This document shows positions 1 through 8,405 of a stretch of DNA of 21,171 nucleotides, piece after piece. The DNA comes from an uncultured Muribaculaceae bacterium. GTDB taxonomy: Bacteria; Bacteroidota; Bacteroidia; Bacteroidales; Muribaculaceae. Each line of letters begins with the position of its first letter. The stretch's first letter is position 1. The stretch is from assembly GCA_910589095.1 (NCBI GenBank), contig CAJUSN010000024.1, positions 1-21,171 of the forward strand. Reading direction: 5' to 3'. The translations under genes were made by a program, and so were the position numbers. The notes under the pieces are model-generated. The model was not told the origin of the DNA, did not search any database, and was given only the letters and a program-made list of their open reading frames with translations.

Positions 1-606
1 CTTCAATCCTATTCGGCTCGTTCACCTTGGAGCGACTTGAAGGCATTTGCGACTTTCATTCCCATGATACCCCGGGGTGCAGATGTCCATTTTTCAAACG
101 GGACGCCGGTCCGTTACGGTCAACTGTTTGCGTCACGTACATTCCATCGTTGCGATTGCAACCGTGGCGTGAGCGGAATCGACGGCTCTACCTCAACGGC
201 ATTAGGAGCGCAGATTGTAGCAGCGGACCGACCGACTGTGTTGATAACAGGCGATATGAGTGCTCAGTATGACATGGGTGCATTGGCCTCAGGGCTCATG
301 ACGCCAAGATTTAAAATGATTGTGATATGTAATGGAGGTGGTGGAATATTCCATTTTATCAAATCGACGCGTGAGCTTGATATAGTGCCACGTTGTTTTG
401 ACGCACCGTGCATTTTTCCTGCATCCGAGCTTGCAAAGGCTTTCGGAATGAGTTTCTTCACTGCCTGTTCGGAGGAAGAGCTCAAAGAGGTATTCAAGCC
501 TTTCATAAATGAAAATGAACGTCCTGCAATGCTGGCCATTCATACCGATGGCGAAATGTCAGGCCGTGTTTTAAGGGAATTTTTTGCTTCGGCCCACAAA
601 ATATAA
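1..606 (+). CDS. menD: MenD, C-terminal part (SEPHCHC synthase), 5' end outside window
   Basis: This is the last 201 codons of a thiamine-diphosphate enzyme of menaquinone synthesis. MenD joins 2-oxoglutarate to isochorismate to give 2-succinyl-5-enolpyruvyl-6-hydroxy-3-cyclohexene-1-carboxylate. The frame is open from base 1, so the true start lies upstream; family members are about 550 residues, so roughly the last third is present. Visible marks are an NRGVSGIDG segment typical of MenD, the cofactor-binding GDMS motif (about codons 83-86) and the CNGGGGIF stretch that closes the diphosphate/Mg site. It is followed after 39 bases by menB and then menC and menE, the order known from Bacteroides menaquinone operons. 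menF would be expected upstream. The TTG at 37 is not the gene start. Confidence 0.95.
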   Translation, partial: LQSYSARSPWSDLKAFATFIPMIPRGADVHFSNGTPVRYGQLFASRTFHRCDCNRGVSGIDGSTSTALGAQIVAADRPTVLITGDMSAQYDMGALASGLMTPRFKMIVICNGGGGIFHFIKSTRELDIVPRCFDAPCIFPASELAKAFGMSFFTACSEEELKEVFKPFINENERPAMLAIHTDGEMSGRVLREFFASAHKI

Positions 607-645
607 TCACGAAAAAACTATAATTACAATAACATACCAAACATA

Positions 646-1464
646 ATGAGAACCTGGACTACAATAAAGGAATATACCGATATAAAGTTCGAACAGTGTG
701 GAAAAGTGGCCAAGATTACCATCAACCGACCAGAAGTTCGTAATGCTTTCCGCCCGCTGACAAACCGGGAAATGCTTGATGCAATGGCTTATTGCCGCGA
801 GGCTGGAGATATCGGCGTTGTTGTTCTCACCGGGGCAGGTGATAAAGCATTTTGCTCAGGTGGAGACCAAAAGGTAAAGGGCATCGGAGGATACATAGAT
901 GAGAGTGGAGTTCCCCGACTGAATGTGCTGGATCTTCATAAAGCTATAAGGTCGCTTCCCAAGCCGGTGATTGCGATGGTTAACGGATTTGCTATCGGGG
1001 GAGGTCATGTCCTTCACGTTGTTTGTGATCTGACCATCGCTTCTGAAAATGCCCGTTTTGGTCAGACGGGTCCTAAGGTCGGTAGCTTTGACGCCGGATT
1101 CGGATCATCATATCTCGCTCGCTGTGTTGGCCAGAAGAAAGCACGCGAAATTTGGTTTTTGTGCCGCCAATATACTGCCAAGGAGGCTGAAGAGATGGGA
1201 ATGGTTAACAAGGTGGTTCCTTTCGAACGTCTTGAAGATGAGACAATGGAATGGTGCGAAACTATATTGAAGCGTAGCCCAATGGCCATTCGTATGATCA
1301 AACGTGCTCTAAACGCAGAGCTTGACGGACAGCGTGGGCTGATGGAGTTTGCCGGCGATGCCACTTTGATGTACTATCTTATGGCGGAAGCACAGGAGGG
1401 TAAAAACGCTTTCCTTGAAAAACGCGATCCCGATTTTGATCAATTCCCTAAATTCCCCGGATAA
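646..1464 (+). CDS. menB: 1,4-dihydroxy-2-naphthoyl-CoA synthase
   Basis: This cytosolic crotonase-fold enzyme closes the second ring of the menaquinone head group by converting o-succinylbenzoyl-CoA to 1,4-dihydroxy-2-naphthoyl-CoA. The 272-residue length is normal. Visible motifs are FCSGGD (69-74), the oxyanion-hole segment GFAIGGGH (114-121), and QTGPKVGSFDAGFG (140-153) followed by VGQKKAREIWFLCRQY, a nearly invariant MenB stretch. Gly142 in QTGPK is the residue found in type I, bicarbonate-dependent MenB; type II enzymes carry Asp there, so bicarbonate dependence is inferred. The ATG at 646 follows an A/T-rich gap without a Shine-Dalgarno sequence, as is usual in Bacteroidetes. menC starts 13 bases after the stop. 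Confidence 0.97.
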   Translation: MRTWTTIKEYTDIKFEQCGKVAKITINRPEVRNAFRPLTNREMLDAMAYCREAGDIGVVVLTGAGDKAFCSGGDQKVKGIGGYIDESGVPRLNVLDLHKAIRSLPKPVIAMVNGFAIGGGHVLHVVCDLTIASENARFGQTGPKVGSFDAGFGSSYLARCVGQKKAREIWFLCRQYTAKEAEEMGMVNKVVPFERLEDETMEWCETILKRSPMAIRMIKRALNAELDGQRGLMEFAGDATLMYYLMAEAQEGKNAFLEKRDPDFDQFPKFPG

Positions 1465-1477
1465 TTCTGGTGAGTAT

Positions 1478-2530
1478 ATGCTGAAAGCTGAATTTGCTCC
1501 TTACGAACTTGTGTTCAAGGAACCTGCTCGCACTTCCCGACAGGTGATGCAGACGAAGTCCACATATTTTATAAAAGTATGGGAGGAGGATAGTCCGGAT
1601 ATTTTTGGTTTGGGAGAATGTGCTTTGTTTAAGGGTTTAAGTTGCGACGATGTCCCAGACTACGAGGATAAACTCTCTGAGACATGCCGCGACATCAATA
1701 TCTTGCGCACCGATGATCTTTTGCATTATCCCTCTATTCGTTTCGGAGTTGAAACTGCTCTGTTCGATTTAAAGAATGGGGGAGTCCGATGTCCATTTCC
1801 CTCTCCGTGGAGCGAGGGGAAAGATAATATTGTTATCAACGGGCTGGTATGGATGGGATCAATTGACCAAATGAGCAGGAGAATCGAGGAAAAGCTACGC
1901 GCCGGATTCAAATGCCTTAAATTCAAGGTTGGTGGCGAGGACTTCGAGCAGGAGTATAGCTTGCTTGACGGCGTACGTCGCCGATTCGGTGTCGGTGAAT
2001 TGACTATTCGGCTGGATGCCAACGGTGCTTTCATGCCGGAAGATGCATTAACGAAACTTGACCGTCTTTCAGCACTCGATATTCATTCGATTGAGCAGCC
2101 CATACATGCGGGACAAATCGAAGAGATGGCACGGATCTGCGCTGAATCACCGATTCCAGTAGCGCTTGATGAAGAGCTGATTGGAGTGAACGATACTGAG
2201 CAAAAATACAAGTTGCTTGAAAGAATAAATCCGAGGTATATCATATTGAAACCAGCCTTGTGTGGTGGTTTCTCAGGTTCTATGGAGTGGATAAGCATCG
2301 CAAATTTGCTCGGCATAGAGTGGTGGGCCACTTCTGCGCTTGAATCCAATGTTGGACTTAACGCCATTGCACAATGGCTTTCGGGTATGCAGCATAACAT
2401 GCCACAAGGGTTAGGAACAGGAGCACTCTACTTAAATAATATAGCATCACCCGTTTCCCAGGAGGGAGAGGGCCTTATTTATAAACCTTCCTTTAATTGG
2501 GAATTACCTGAATTATCATGGCGATCATAG
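1478..2530 (+). CDS. menC: o-succinylbenzoate synthase (enolase superfamily)
   Basis: MenC dehydrates SHCHC to o-succinylbenzoate. Numbering from the ATG at 1478 (350 residues), the enolase-superfamily catalytic set is complete: the KxK pair Lys148/Lys150 in CLKFKVGG, metal ligands Asp180 (RLDANGAF), Glu206 (SIEQPI) and Asp231 (ALDEEL), and the second-face Lys258 (ILKPALCGGF). I chose 1478 because the protein then opens with the expected capping-domain strand (MLKAEFAPYEL). An in-frame start exists at 1415, but it lies inside menB and would add residues with no family resemblance. The last 13 bases overlap the start of menE, which points to translational coupling. Confidence 0.95.
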   Translation: MLKAEFAPYELVFKEPARTSRQVMQTKSTYFIKVWEEDSPDIFGLGECALFKGLSCDDVPDYEDKLSETCRDINILRTDDLLHYPSIRFGVETALFDLKNGGVRCPFPSPWSEGKDNIVINGLVWMGSIDQMSRRIEEKLRAGFKCLKFKVGGEDFEQEYSLLDGVRRRFGVGELTIRLDANGAFMPEDALTKLDRLSALDIHSIEQPIHAGQIEEMARICAESPIPVALDEELIGVNDTEQKYKLLERINPRYIILKPALCGGFSGSMEWISIANLLGIEWWATSALESNVGLNAIAQWLSGMQHNMPQGLGTGALYLNNIASPVSQEGEGLIYKPSFNWELPELSWRS

Positions 2531-3477
2531 GAGAGAATCCGGCAACATGCCAAGTGGAACGTTTCATGGAGCTTTGGAACGATGACAGTGACACGATAGT
2601 GGCACATACTTCCGGTTCCACCGGAATACCTAAGCTCATATATTTGTCAAAGAGAGACATGGAAGTGTCAGCAAAAGCAACATGTCAACAATTTGGCGTA
2701 CAACAGGGCGATTTGCTCTTCCTTCCGCTGCCCATTGATTATATCGCAGGCAAAATGATGGTGGTGAGATCCCAAGTGGCTGGAGCAGATCTCCTTCTTG
2801 AACGACCCACAAACACGCCTCTCCAAACCTGTCCTCCGTCGAGGATACGTCTTGCAGCTGTGGTTCCCTCGCAAATACCTGGATTGCTGGCGTCAGAGTG
2901 GTGCGGCATGATTGATTGTTTGATTATTGGGGGAGCTCCCGTCTCACAGCATAATGAAGAACTGTTGCAAGCGTCTGGCATAACTGCGTACGCAACTTAC
3001 GGAATGACAGAAACCGCCAGCCATGTGGCTCTTCGCAAAATTGGAGAAAAGAATTATAAAGCGCTCCCGCATATACGCTTTTCCTCTGACGAAAGAGGTT
3101 GCCTGATCATAGAATCCACTGAAATGTCATTTGGCCGACTTGTTACCAATGACTTGGTGGAACTGATTGAGGATAGAACCTTCTGTTGGCTGGGACGTTA
3201 CGATAATGTAATCAATTCGGGAGGAATAAAAGTCCTTCCTGAGAAAATTGAGGAAAAACTATCGGAGTTCTTATCGGGAAGGAGTTACTTCATCACCTCA
3301 CGTCCAAGTGAAAAGTGGGGTAGTGAGGTCATCTTGGTGGTGGAAGGATACGATAAAATAGATGAAGAGGCAATAGCAGCAACTCCAAATCTTCTCAAAG
3401 CTGAGCGCCCGAAAGAAGTTATTTACGTAAGGCAAATTGAACGAACTGGATCGGGTAAAGTGGTAAGAAAACTCTGA
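2518..3477 (+). CDS. menE: o-succinylbenzoate-CoA ligase, short form
   Basis: This acyl-adenylate-forming (ANL) ligase activates o-succinylbenzoate with ATP and CoA for MenB. The motifs in order are the phosphate loop TSGSTGIPK (31-39), YGMTETASH (161-169), the hinge region WLGRYDNVINSGG (224-236) and the C-terminal catalytic Lys314 in TGSGKVVRK. At 319 residues it is much shorter than E. coli MenE (about 450): the phosphate loop begins at residue 31, so about 120 N-terminal residues of the canonical fold are missing. Short MenE proteins are usual in Bacteroidetes, and an in-frame TGA at 2509-2511 blocks any upstream extension, so this is not an annotation error. The start overlaps the end of menC by 13 bases. 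It is the last gene of the men cluster in this window. Confidence 0.93.
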   Translation: MAIIGENPATCQVERFMELWNDDSDTIVAHTSGSTGIPKLIYLSKRDMEVSAKATCQQFGVQQGDLLFLPLPIDYIAGKMMVVRSQVAGADLLLERPTNTPLQTCPPSRIRLAAVVPSQIPGLLASEWCGMIDCLIIGGAPVSQHNEELLQASGITAYATYGMTETASHVALRKIGEKNYKALPHIRFSSDERGCLIIESTEMSFGRLVTNDLVELIEDRTFCWLGRYDNVINSGGIKVLPEKIEEKLSEFLSGRSYFITSRPSEKWGSEVILVVEGYDKIDEEAIAATPNLLKAERPKEVIYVRQIERTGSGKVVRKL

Positions 3478-3526
3478 GCGATTGCAATTAATGGGACTTT
3501 AGCGCGTCAAATTAAATAAAAAACAT

Positions 3527-3534
3527 TAATTTTG
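3527..3534 (+). promoter_or_regulatory. Probable promoter -7 element before sppA
   Basis: TAATTTTG fits the Bacteroidetes primary-sigma -7 consensus TAnnTTTG. It lies in the 69-base gap between menE and sppA. No good TTTG is seen about 20 bases upstream, so only half of the promoter is supported. A transcript starting a few bases downstream (about 3538-3541) would leave only 6-9 bases before the ATG at 3547 but about 40 before the ATG at 3580, which favours the later sppA start. Confidence 0.5.
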
Positions 3535-3546
3535 TAACGCAGCTAT

Positions 3547-5343
3547 ATGTCTGCGGATGAAAATAGCAACACTATCAAAATGAAAAAATTTATCTACAGC
3601 TTTCTCGGGACTATGGCCGGCATATGGTTTTCGGTCATATTAGGCACCGTATTGATTTTTCTTGCCATAGGAGTTTTCGCTGCATCTTCGGCTACTTCAC
3701 CGACGGTTAAAATTAAGGATGATTCCATTCTGCATATAGAACTTGGTGGCACTGTTGTTGACCGCGAGACACCTGTTGACTTGATGGAGCAGATCTACGG
3801 CAACTCCACATCTACAATCAATCTGAATCAGCTTGTGGATGCAATTTACGCTGCCAAAGATGACAAAAAGATTAAAGGCATTTTTCTTGACTGTCAAGGC
3901 ACAAGCCTTGGGCTTGCACAGGCTCAAGCCATTATAGCTGCCTTAGAGAAATTCAAAGAATCTGGAAAATGGGTCTATAGTTATGCTGACACTTACAACC
4001 AAGGAGACTACTACGTAGCATGTGTTGCCGACAGTCTGTTCATCAACCCAATAGGGATGATCGACCTTCACGGATTGTCATCCACAACTATCTATTTCAA
4101 GGATTTAATGGACAAACTGGGCATAGAGGCGCAAGTTGTTAAGGTAGGAACTTACAAGAGTGCGGTAGAGCCATTCCTTCTGTCCGATATGAGTGAAGCT
4201 AACCGTGAGCAGCAGTCTCACTTCTTAGGTAATATCTGGTCTTATATGAAACAGAAGATGGCAGAACGCCGCCATGTTTCGGCTGATTCAATCAACAATA
4301 TTGCCAACTCATTTGTATTTGCAAAAAACACTGAATTCTATAAAACGCAACGTTTGATTGATGGACTGAAATACCGTCATCAGATGCTTGAATTGCTGGC
4401 ATCTGAAACAGGCAAAGATGAAAAACCTACCCTGATTTCTTTTCAGGATTATGCAGGTGTTTCACAGTCGCCTCTTAAACAGAATTCTTCATCAGCTAAG
4501 AATATAGCGGTATTGTATGCTCTTGGCGACATTACAGAGAATGGCTCTGACGGAATTGCGTCAGAACGACTTGTACCGGTGATTCTCGAGCTGGCCAAAA
4601 ATGATAAGATTGACGGTGTTGTACTCCGCGTAAACTCAGGTGGCGGCAGTGCTTACGCATCCGAGCAGATATGGGAGGCTTTCGAGCAGTTCAAGGCTAC
4701 TTGCGACAAACCCTTCTATGTTTCGATGGGCGATATGGCCGCTTCTGGTGGTTACTATATTTCATGTGGTGCCAAAAAAATCTACGCGGAGCCATTGACC
4801 CTCACCGGCTCTATCGGTATATTCGGAATCATACCTAATATCCAACCTCTCCTTAAAGATAAATTGGGTGTCAACACTGTCACCATAAGTACTAATACGG
4901 GCTCCATGCCGACGCTGTTTGAACCCATGTCAGCCGAACAGCGCGAAGCAATGCAAAGTTATGTGGATAATGGCTATGAGCTCTTTGTTTCCCGCTGTGC
5001 AAAAGGACGTCACCGTAGCGTTGAGCAGATTAAAGCTATTGCTGAGGGTCGTGTATGGGACGGTCAAAGTGCGCTTAAGAATGGTTTGGTTGATAAATTA
5101 GGAGGCCTTCAGGATGCACTTGCCGACATGACTGCTGAACTCGGAGGTGAGACCTACTGCATATCTGAGTTTCCAGTTGTGAAAGTGAAATGGTGGGAGA
5201 TGTTGCTTGATATGGATGCCGAACTTGACGCAACTCTGAAATCTTCAGATGTTGCCACAGCTTCAGAAATAATGAGGACATTCCGAACTGTAAAGGACCT
5301 GAGTCCGTTACAAGCACGCACTAACTACATTAAACTGCATTAA
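3547..5343 (+). CDS. sppA: Signal peptide peptidase SppA, long (tandem-domain) form
   Basis: This membrane-bound serine protease degrades cleaved signal peptides and other membrane peptides. Numbered from the ATG at 3547 (598 residues), it has a transmembrane helix at about 24-46 and two ClpP-like halves. The catalytic dyad is visible: Lys204 in VGTYKSAVEPF in the N-terminal half and Ser400 in GDMAASGGYYIS in the C-terminal half, as in the E. coli 67-kDa enzyme. The start is uncertain: a second ATG at 3580 gives MKKFIYSFLG, a more typical opening for this family, and fits the promoter element at 3527-3534 better. lpxK follows after 29 bases. Confidence 0.93.
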   Translation: MSADENSNTIKMKKFIYSFLGTMAGIWFSVILGTVLIFLAIGVFAASSATSPTVKIKDDSILHIELGGTVVDRETPVDLMEQIYGNSTSTINLNQLVDAIYAAKDDKKIKGIFLDCQGTSLGLAQAQAIIAALEKFKESGKWVYSYADTYNQGDYYVACVADSLFINPIGMIDLHGLSSTTIYFKDLMDKLGIEAQVVKVGTYKSAVEPFLLSDMSEANREQQSHFLGNIWSYMKQKMAERRHVSADSINNIANSFVFAKNTEFYKTQRLIDGLKYRHQMLELLASETGKDEKPTLISFQDYAGVSQSPLKQNSSSAKNIAVLYALGDITENGSDGIASERLVPVILELAKNDKIDGVVLRVNSGGGSAYASEQIWEAFEQFKATCDKPFYVSMGDMAASGGYYISCGAKKIYAEPLTLTGSIGIFGIIPNIQPLLKDKLGVNTVTISTNTGSMPTLFEPMSAEQREAMQSYVDNGYELFVSRCAKGRHRSVEQIKAIAEGRVWDGQSALKNGLVDKLGGLQDALADMTAELGGETYCISEFPVVKVKWWEMLLDMDAELDATLKSSDVATASEIMRTFRTVKDLSPLQARTNYIKLH

Positions 5344-5372
5344 ACAGAACACCGCATCCTGATTTTATTTGC

Positions 5373-6476
5373 ATGGCCAAGCGCGGAATCCTGTCATATC
5401 TCCTTCTAAAACCCGTATCCATTGTTTACGGGTGGGTGATGGCTGTGCGAAACATGATGTTTGACAAGGGTATATTAAAACAAACAGAATTTGATATACC
5501 TGTCATAACCGTAGGGAATATCAGTATGGGCGGTTCGGGAAAGACACCTCACACTGAATACATTCTCGATAAGTTGACAAATGATTATCACATAGGAATG
5601 TTGTCACGCGGTTACAAACGCCGTACCAAAGGATTTGTGCTTGCTACGGAAAATTCGCATGTGGAAGATATAGGTGACGAGCCATATCAGATATTTCAAA
5701 AATTCCGATCGCGCAACGTCATGGTTGCAGCTTGCGAAAAACGAGTGGAAGGAATTGAAAAAATGCGTGAAATAGATCCGGATTTGCAAATGATTGTGCT
5801 GGACGATGCTTTTCAACATCGTTATGTGAAGCCGAAACTATCAGTGGTACTGATGGAATTTAATCGGCCAGCTTACAAGGACAGTATGCTTCCATTCGGG
5901 CGCCTTAGGGAACCTATGCGGGCATTGAATAGAGCTGATATAATCGTGGTGACAAAGTGTCCCGAGACAATGAGCCCGATGCAGCGGCGTTTGATTTCGG
6001 AGAATCTCAATCTTTTCCCCTACCAGAAACTTCTGTTCTCACGCTATAAGTATATGCGTCCACGCGCTGTGTTCAGTGAAGCACAGCAAGAACTTGCCCT
6101 TCTTGATATGGAAAATCTAACGGAATCAGATTCCCTTCTGTCTGTGACCGGTGTGGCGAATCCACGACCGTTCGTCAGACAGTTGCGCAAGTTCAAGGCA
6201 AAAGTGAAAATCAAGCGGTTCAGCGATCATCATAATTTCACACAAAGCGATCTGGAGAGCATCAATGAGAAATTTATGGCAATGAAAGGGAAGCGCAAGT
6301 ACATCATAACAACAGAGAAAGATGTCATGCGATTGATGAACAATCCATATTTTCCACATCATTTACGTAAACTTATATATTATCTGCCTATCCGGGTTGT
6401 TTTTGATGATGGTAATGAGCAGCCACTTGACGAAGTTATAAAACAGTTGCTACGTAACAACTCATTTATCCGATAA
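5373..6476 (+). CDS. lpxK: Tetraacyldisaccharide 4'-kinase (lipid A synthesis)
   Basis: LpxK phosphorylates the 4' position of the lipid A disaccharide precursor at the inner face of the cytoplasmic membrane. The 367-residue length fits the Bacteroidetes family. The Walker A loop GNISMGGSGKT is at 48-58, preceded by a hydrophobic, membrane-associating N-terminus; LSRGYKRRTKGF (77-88) and the hallmark DDAFQHR (144-150) follow. C-terminal motifs include SVTGVANPRPF, FSDHHNF and TTEKDVMRL. The ATG at 5373 lies 29 bases after sppA and is the first methionine that gives the family N-terminus. Linkage of lpxK with sppA and a purine phosphorylase is known from Bacteroides genomes. Its presence shows an outer membrane containing lipid A. 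Confidence 0.95.
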   Translation: MAKRGILSYLLLKPVSIVYGWVMAVRNMMFDKGILKQTEFDIPVITVGNISMGGSGKTPHTEYILDKLTNDYHIGMLSRGYKRRTKGFVLATENSHVEDIGDEPYQIFQKFRSRNVMVAACEKRVEGIEKMREIDPDLQMIVLDDAFQHRYVKPKLSVVLMEFNRPAYKDSMLPFGRLREPMRALNRADIIVVTKCPETMSPMQRRLISENLNLFPYQKLLFSRYKYMRPRAVFSEAQQELALLDMENLTESDSLLSVTGVANPRPFVRQLRKFKAKVKIKRFSDHHNFTQSDLESINEKFMAMKGKRKYIITTEKDVMRLMNNPYFPHHLRKLIYYLPIRVVFDDGNEQPLDEVIKQLLRNNSFIR

Positions 6477-6523
6477 ATGTTATTACAAAATAATATATTC
6501 CATAATAACCTAAAATTATTCCA

Positions 6524-7336
6524 ATGATAAACAAAATCAAAGAGACCGCTGATTACATCCGCGCGAAAGTAAGTGAAATGCCTGATACTGCCATTATTCT
6601 TGGCACCGGACTTGGCGCACTTGTTGATCATATAGATGACAAAAAATATATCCCTTATTCGGAAATCCCCAATTTCCCTGTCTCAACAGTTGAAGGCCAC
6701 AGTGGAAATCTCATATTTGGGCGTCTTGGCAATAAGCCTGTAATGGCCATGCAAGGTCGGTTCCACTACTATGAGGGTTATGACATGAAGGAAGTTACTT
6801 TCCCCGTACGCGTAATGAAGGAGCTTGGCATTGAAACTTTATTCGTCAGCAACGCTGCCGGTGGTATGAACAAGGAATTCCGTGTTGGTGACATCATGTT
6901 TATTACTGACCACATCAATCTCTTCCCTGAAAATCCTCTTCGTGGAAAGAATGACAATCGCCTTGGACCGCGTTTCCCGGCTATGACAGAGGCTTACAGC
7001 CATAGACTTATCAAGCTTGCTGATGAAATAGCTGCCGAAAAGCAGATACGAGTGATGCACGGAGTATATGTAGGTACCCCCGGCCCAACCTTCGAGACTC
7101 CTGCAGAATATGAATACTTCCGGATTATAGGCGGAGACGCCGTAGGAATGTCAACTGTTCCTGAGGTAATCGTTGCCAATCATGGTGGAATGAAAGTGTT
7201 CGGGGTTTCAGTTATCACTGACCTTGGAGGTAAGGATGTAACTGAAGTGCCTACTCATGAGGAAGTTCAAAAGGCAGCGGAAGCGGCCCAGCCTAAAATG
7301 ATGGAGATTATGCGTGAACTTGTGGCTAAAGCCTGA
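6524..7336 (+). CDS. Purine nucleoside phosphorylase, trimeric type I family
   Basis: The protein splits purine nucleosides with phosphate to give a free base and (deoxy)ribose 1-phosphate, for purine salvage in the cytosol. At 270 residues it matches the trimeric, inosine/guanosine-type family. Motifs: GTGLG (27-31), the phosphate-site GHSGNLIFG (58-66), GRFHYYEGY (78-86), SNAAGGMN (109-116), the base-binding Glu191 in FETPAEY, and GMSTVPE (208-214). The usual base-reading Asn (Asn243 in human PNP) is replaced by Asp233 in SVITDLGG, which could admit 6-aminopurines (see findings). Methylthioadenosine phosphorylase is a related alternative, but the overall motifs are PNP-like. There is a 47-base A/T-rich gap before the gene without a clear promoter; thiL starts 12 bases after the stop. 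Confidence 0.9.
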   Translation: MINKIKETADYIRAKVSEMPDTAIILGTGLGALVDHIDDKKYIPYSEIPNFPVSTVEGHSGNLIFGRLGNKPVMAMQGRFHYYEGYDMKEVTFPVRVMKELGIETLFVSNAAGGMNKEFRVGDIMFITDHINLFPENPLRGKNDNRLGPRFPAMTEAYSHRLIKLADEIAAEKQIRVMHGVYVGTPGPTFETPAEYEYFRIIGGDAVGMSTVPEVIVANHGGMKVFGVSVITDLGGKDVTEVPTHEEVQKAAEAAQPKMMEIMRELVAKA

Positions 7337-7348
7337 CGTTGATTCCTT

Positions 7349-8389
7349 ATGGAACTTCAAGAAAAACAAACAGAGATATCTTCGCTCGGGGAATTCGGTC
7401 TTATCGACCGGATCACCTCGGGCATAACTCCCGTTAACGCCTCAACTCTAAAGGGCGTTGGAGATGACAGCGCAGTGGTTCGTTATCCTGATACAGATAC
7501 ACTCGTAAGTACCGACTTATTGGTAGAGGGCGTTCATTTTGACCTCACTTATGTGCCGCTTAAGCATTTGGGTTACAAGGCTGCCGTTGTTAATTTTTCC
7601 GATATATACGCCATGAATGGTACTCCTCGCCAGATTACTGTTGGATTGGCCATATCTTCCCGTTTCACTGTGGAACATATCGAGCAACTGTATGCCGGTA
7701 TCCGTTTGGCATGTGAAATCTATGGTGTAGACTTGGTTGGAGGTGATACTACCGCCTCACGTTCCGGCTTGGTTATCAGCATAACGTGTATTGGAGATGC
7801 TAAAGCCGATAAGGTTGTTTACCGTTCAGGCGCTAAGGACACAGATCTTATATGCGTAACAGGCGACTTAGGGGCTGCTTATATGGGATTACAACTTCTT
7901 GAACGAGAGAAGAGAGTTTCAAATGGCGACAAGGACTTCATACCGAAGTTTGAAGGCAAAGAGTATCTCATCGAGCGGCAGCTTAAACCGGAAGCTCGGA
8001 GAGATATAATTCAGAAGCTTGCTGAGGCTGGAATTGTGCCTACTTCAATGATGGACATAAGTGACGGTCTGTCATCAGAGCTGTTGCATATCTGTAAGGC
8101 TTCCGATAAAGGTTGTCGCATATATGAAGAGCGGTTACCCATAGATTATCAAACCGCGGTGATGGCTGAAGAAATAAACATGAATCTCGCCACAGCCGCG
8201 CTCAATGGAGGCGAGGACTATGAGCTGTTGTTCACGGTACCCTTACATCTTCATGAGCAGATCTCAAAAATGGATGGAGTAAAGGTGATAGGCCACATTA
8301 CCAAGCCTGAACTCGGTTGTGCACTTGTTACGCGCGATGGCAATGAAATGGAGTTGAAAGCTCAAGGTTTCAATCACATGTCAAAATAA
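7349..8389 (+). CDS. thiL: Thiamine-monophosphate kinase
   Basis: ThiL phosphorylates thiamine monophosphate to thiamine diphosphate, the cofactor used by MenD in this same window. It belongs to the PurM/ThiL ATP-binding fold. Of 346 residues, GVGDDSAV (36-43), STDLLVEGVHF (54-64), the metal-binding NFSDIYAMNG (82-91), GGDTT (131-135), MDISDGL (235-241) and a late GGEDYELLF are all in their usual order. The start is the first ATG after the phosphorylase stop. No TPP riboswitch is visible upstream, and the 12-base gap suggests cotranscription with the phosphorylase gene. Confidence 0.96.
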   Translation: MELQEKQTEISSLGEFGLIDRITSGITPVNASTLKGVGDDSAVVRYPDTDTLVSTDLLVEGVHFDLTYVPLKHLGYKAAVVNFSDIYAMNGTPRQITVGLAISSRFTVEHIEQLYAGIRLACEIYGVDLVGGDTTASRSGLVISITCIGDAKADKVVYRSGAKDTDLICVTGDLGAAYMGLQLLEREKRVSNGDKDFIPKFEGKEYLIERQLKPEARRDIIQKLAEAGIVPTSMMDISDGLSSELLHICKASDKGCRIYEERLPIDYQTAVMAEEINMNLATAALNGGEDYELLFTVPLHLHEQISKMDGVKVIGHITKPELGCALVTRDGNEMELKAQGFNHMSK

Positions 8390-8405
8390 AAACTTCTCTA
8401 TACTT

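Noticed and set aside
1415..1477. Upstream start for menC
   Set aside because: It would overlap menB by 50 bases and add residues unlike MenC; the ATG at 1478 gives the family N-terminus.
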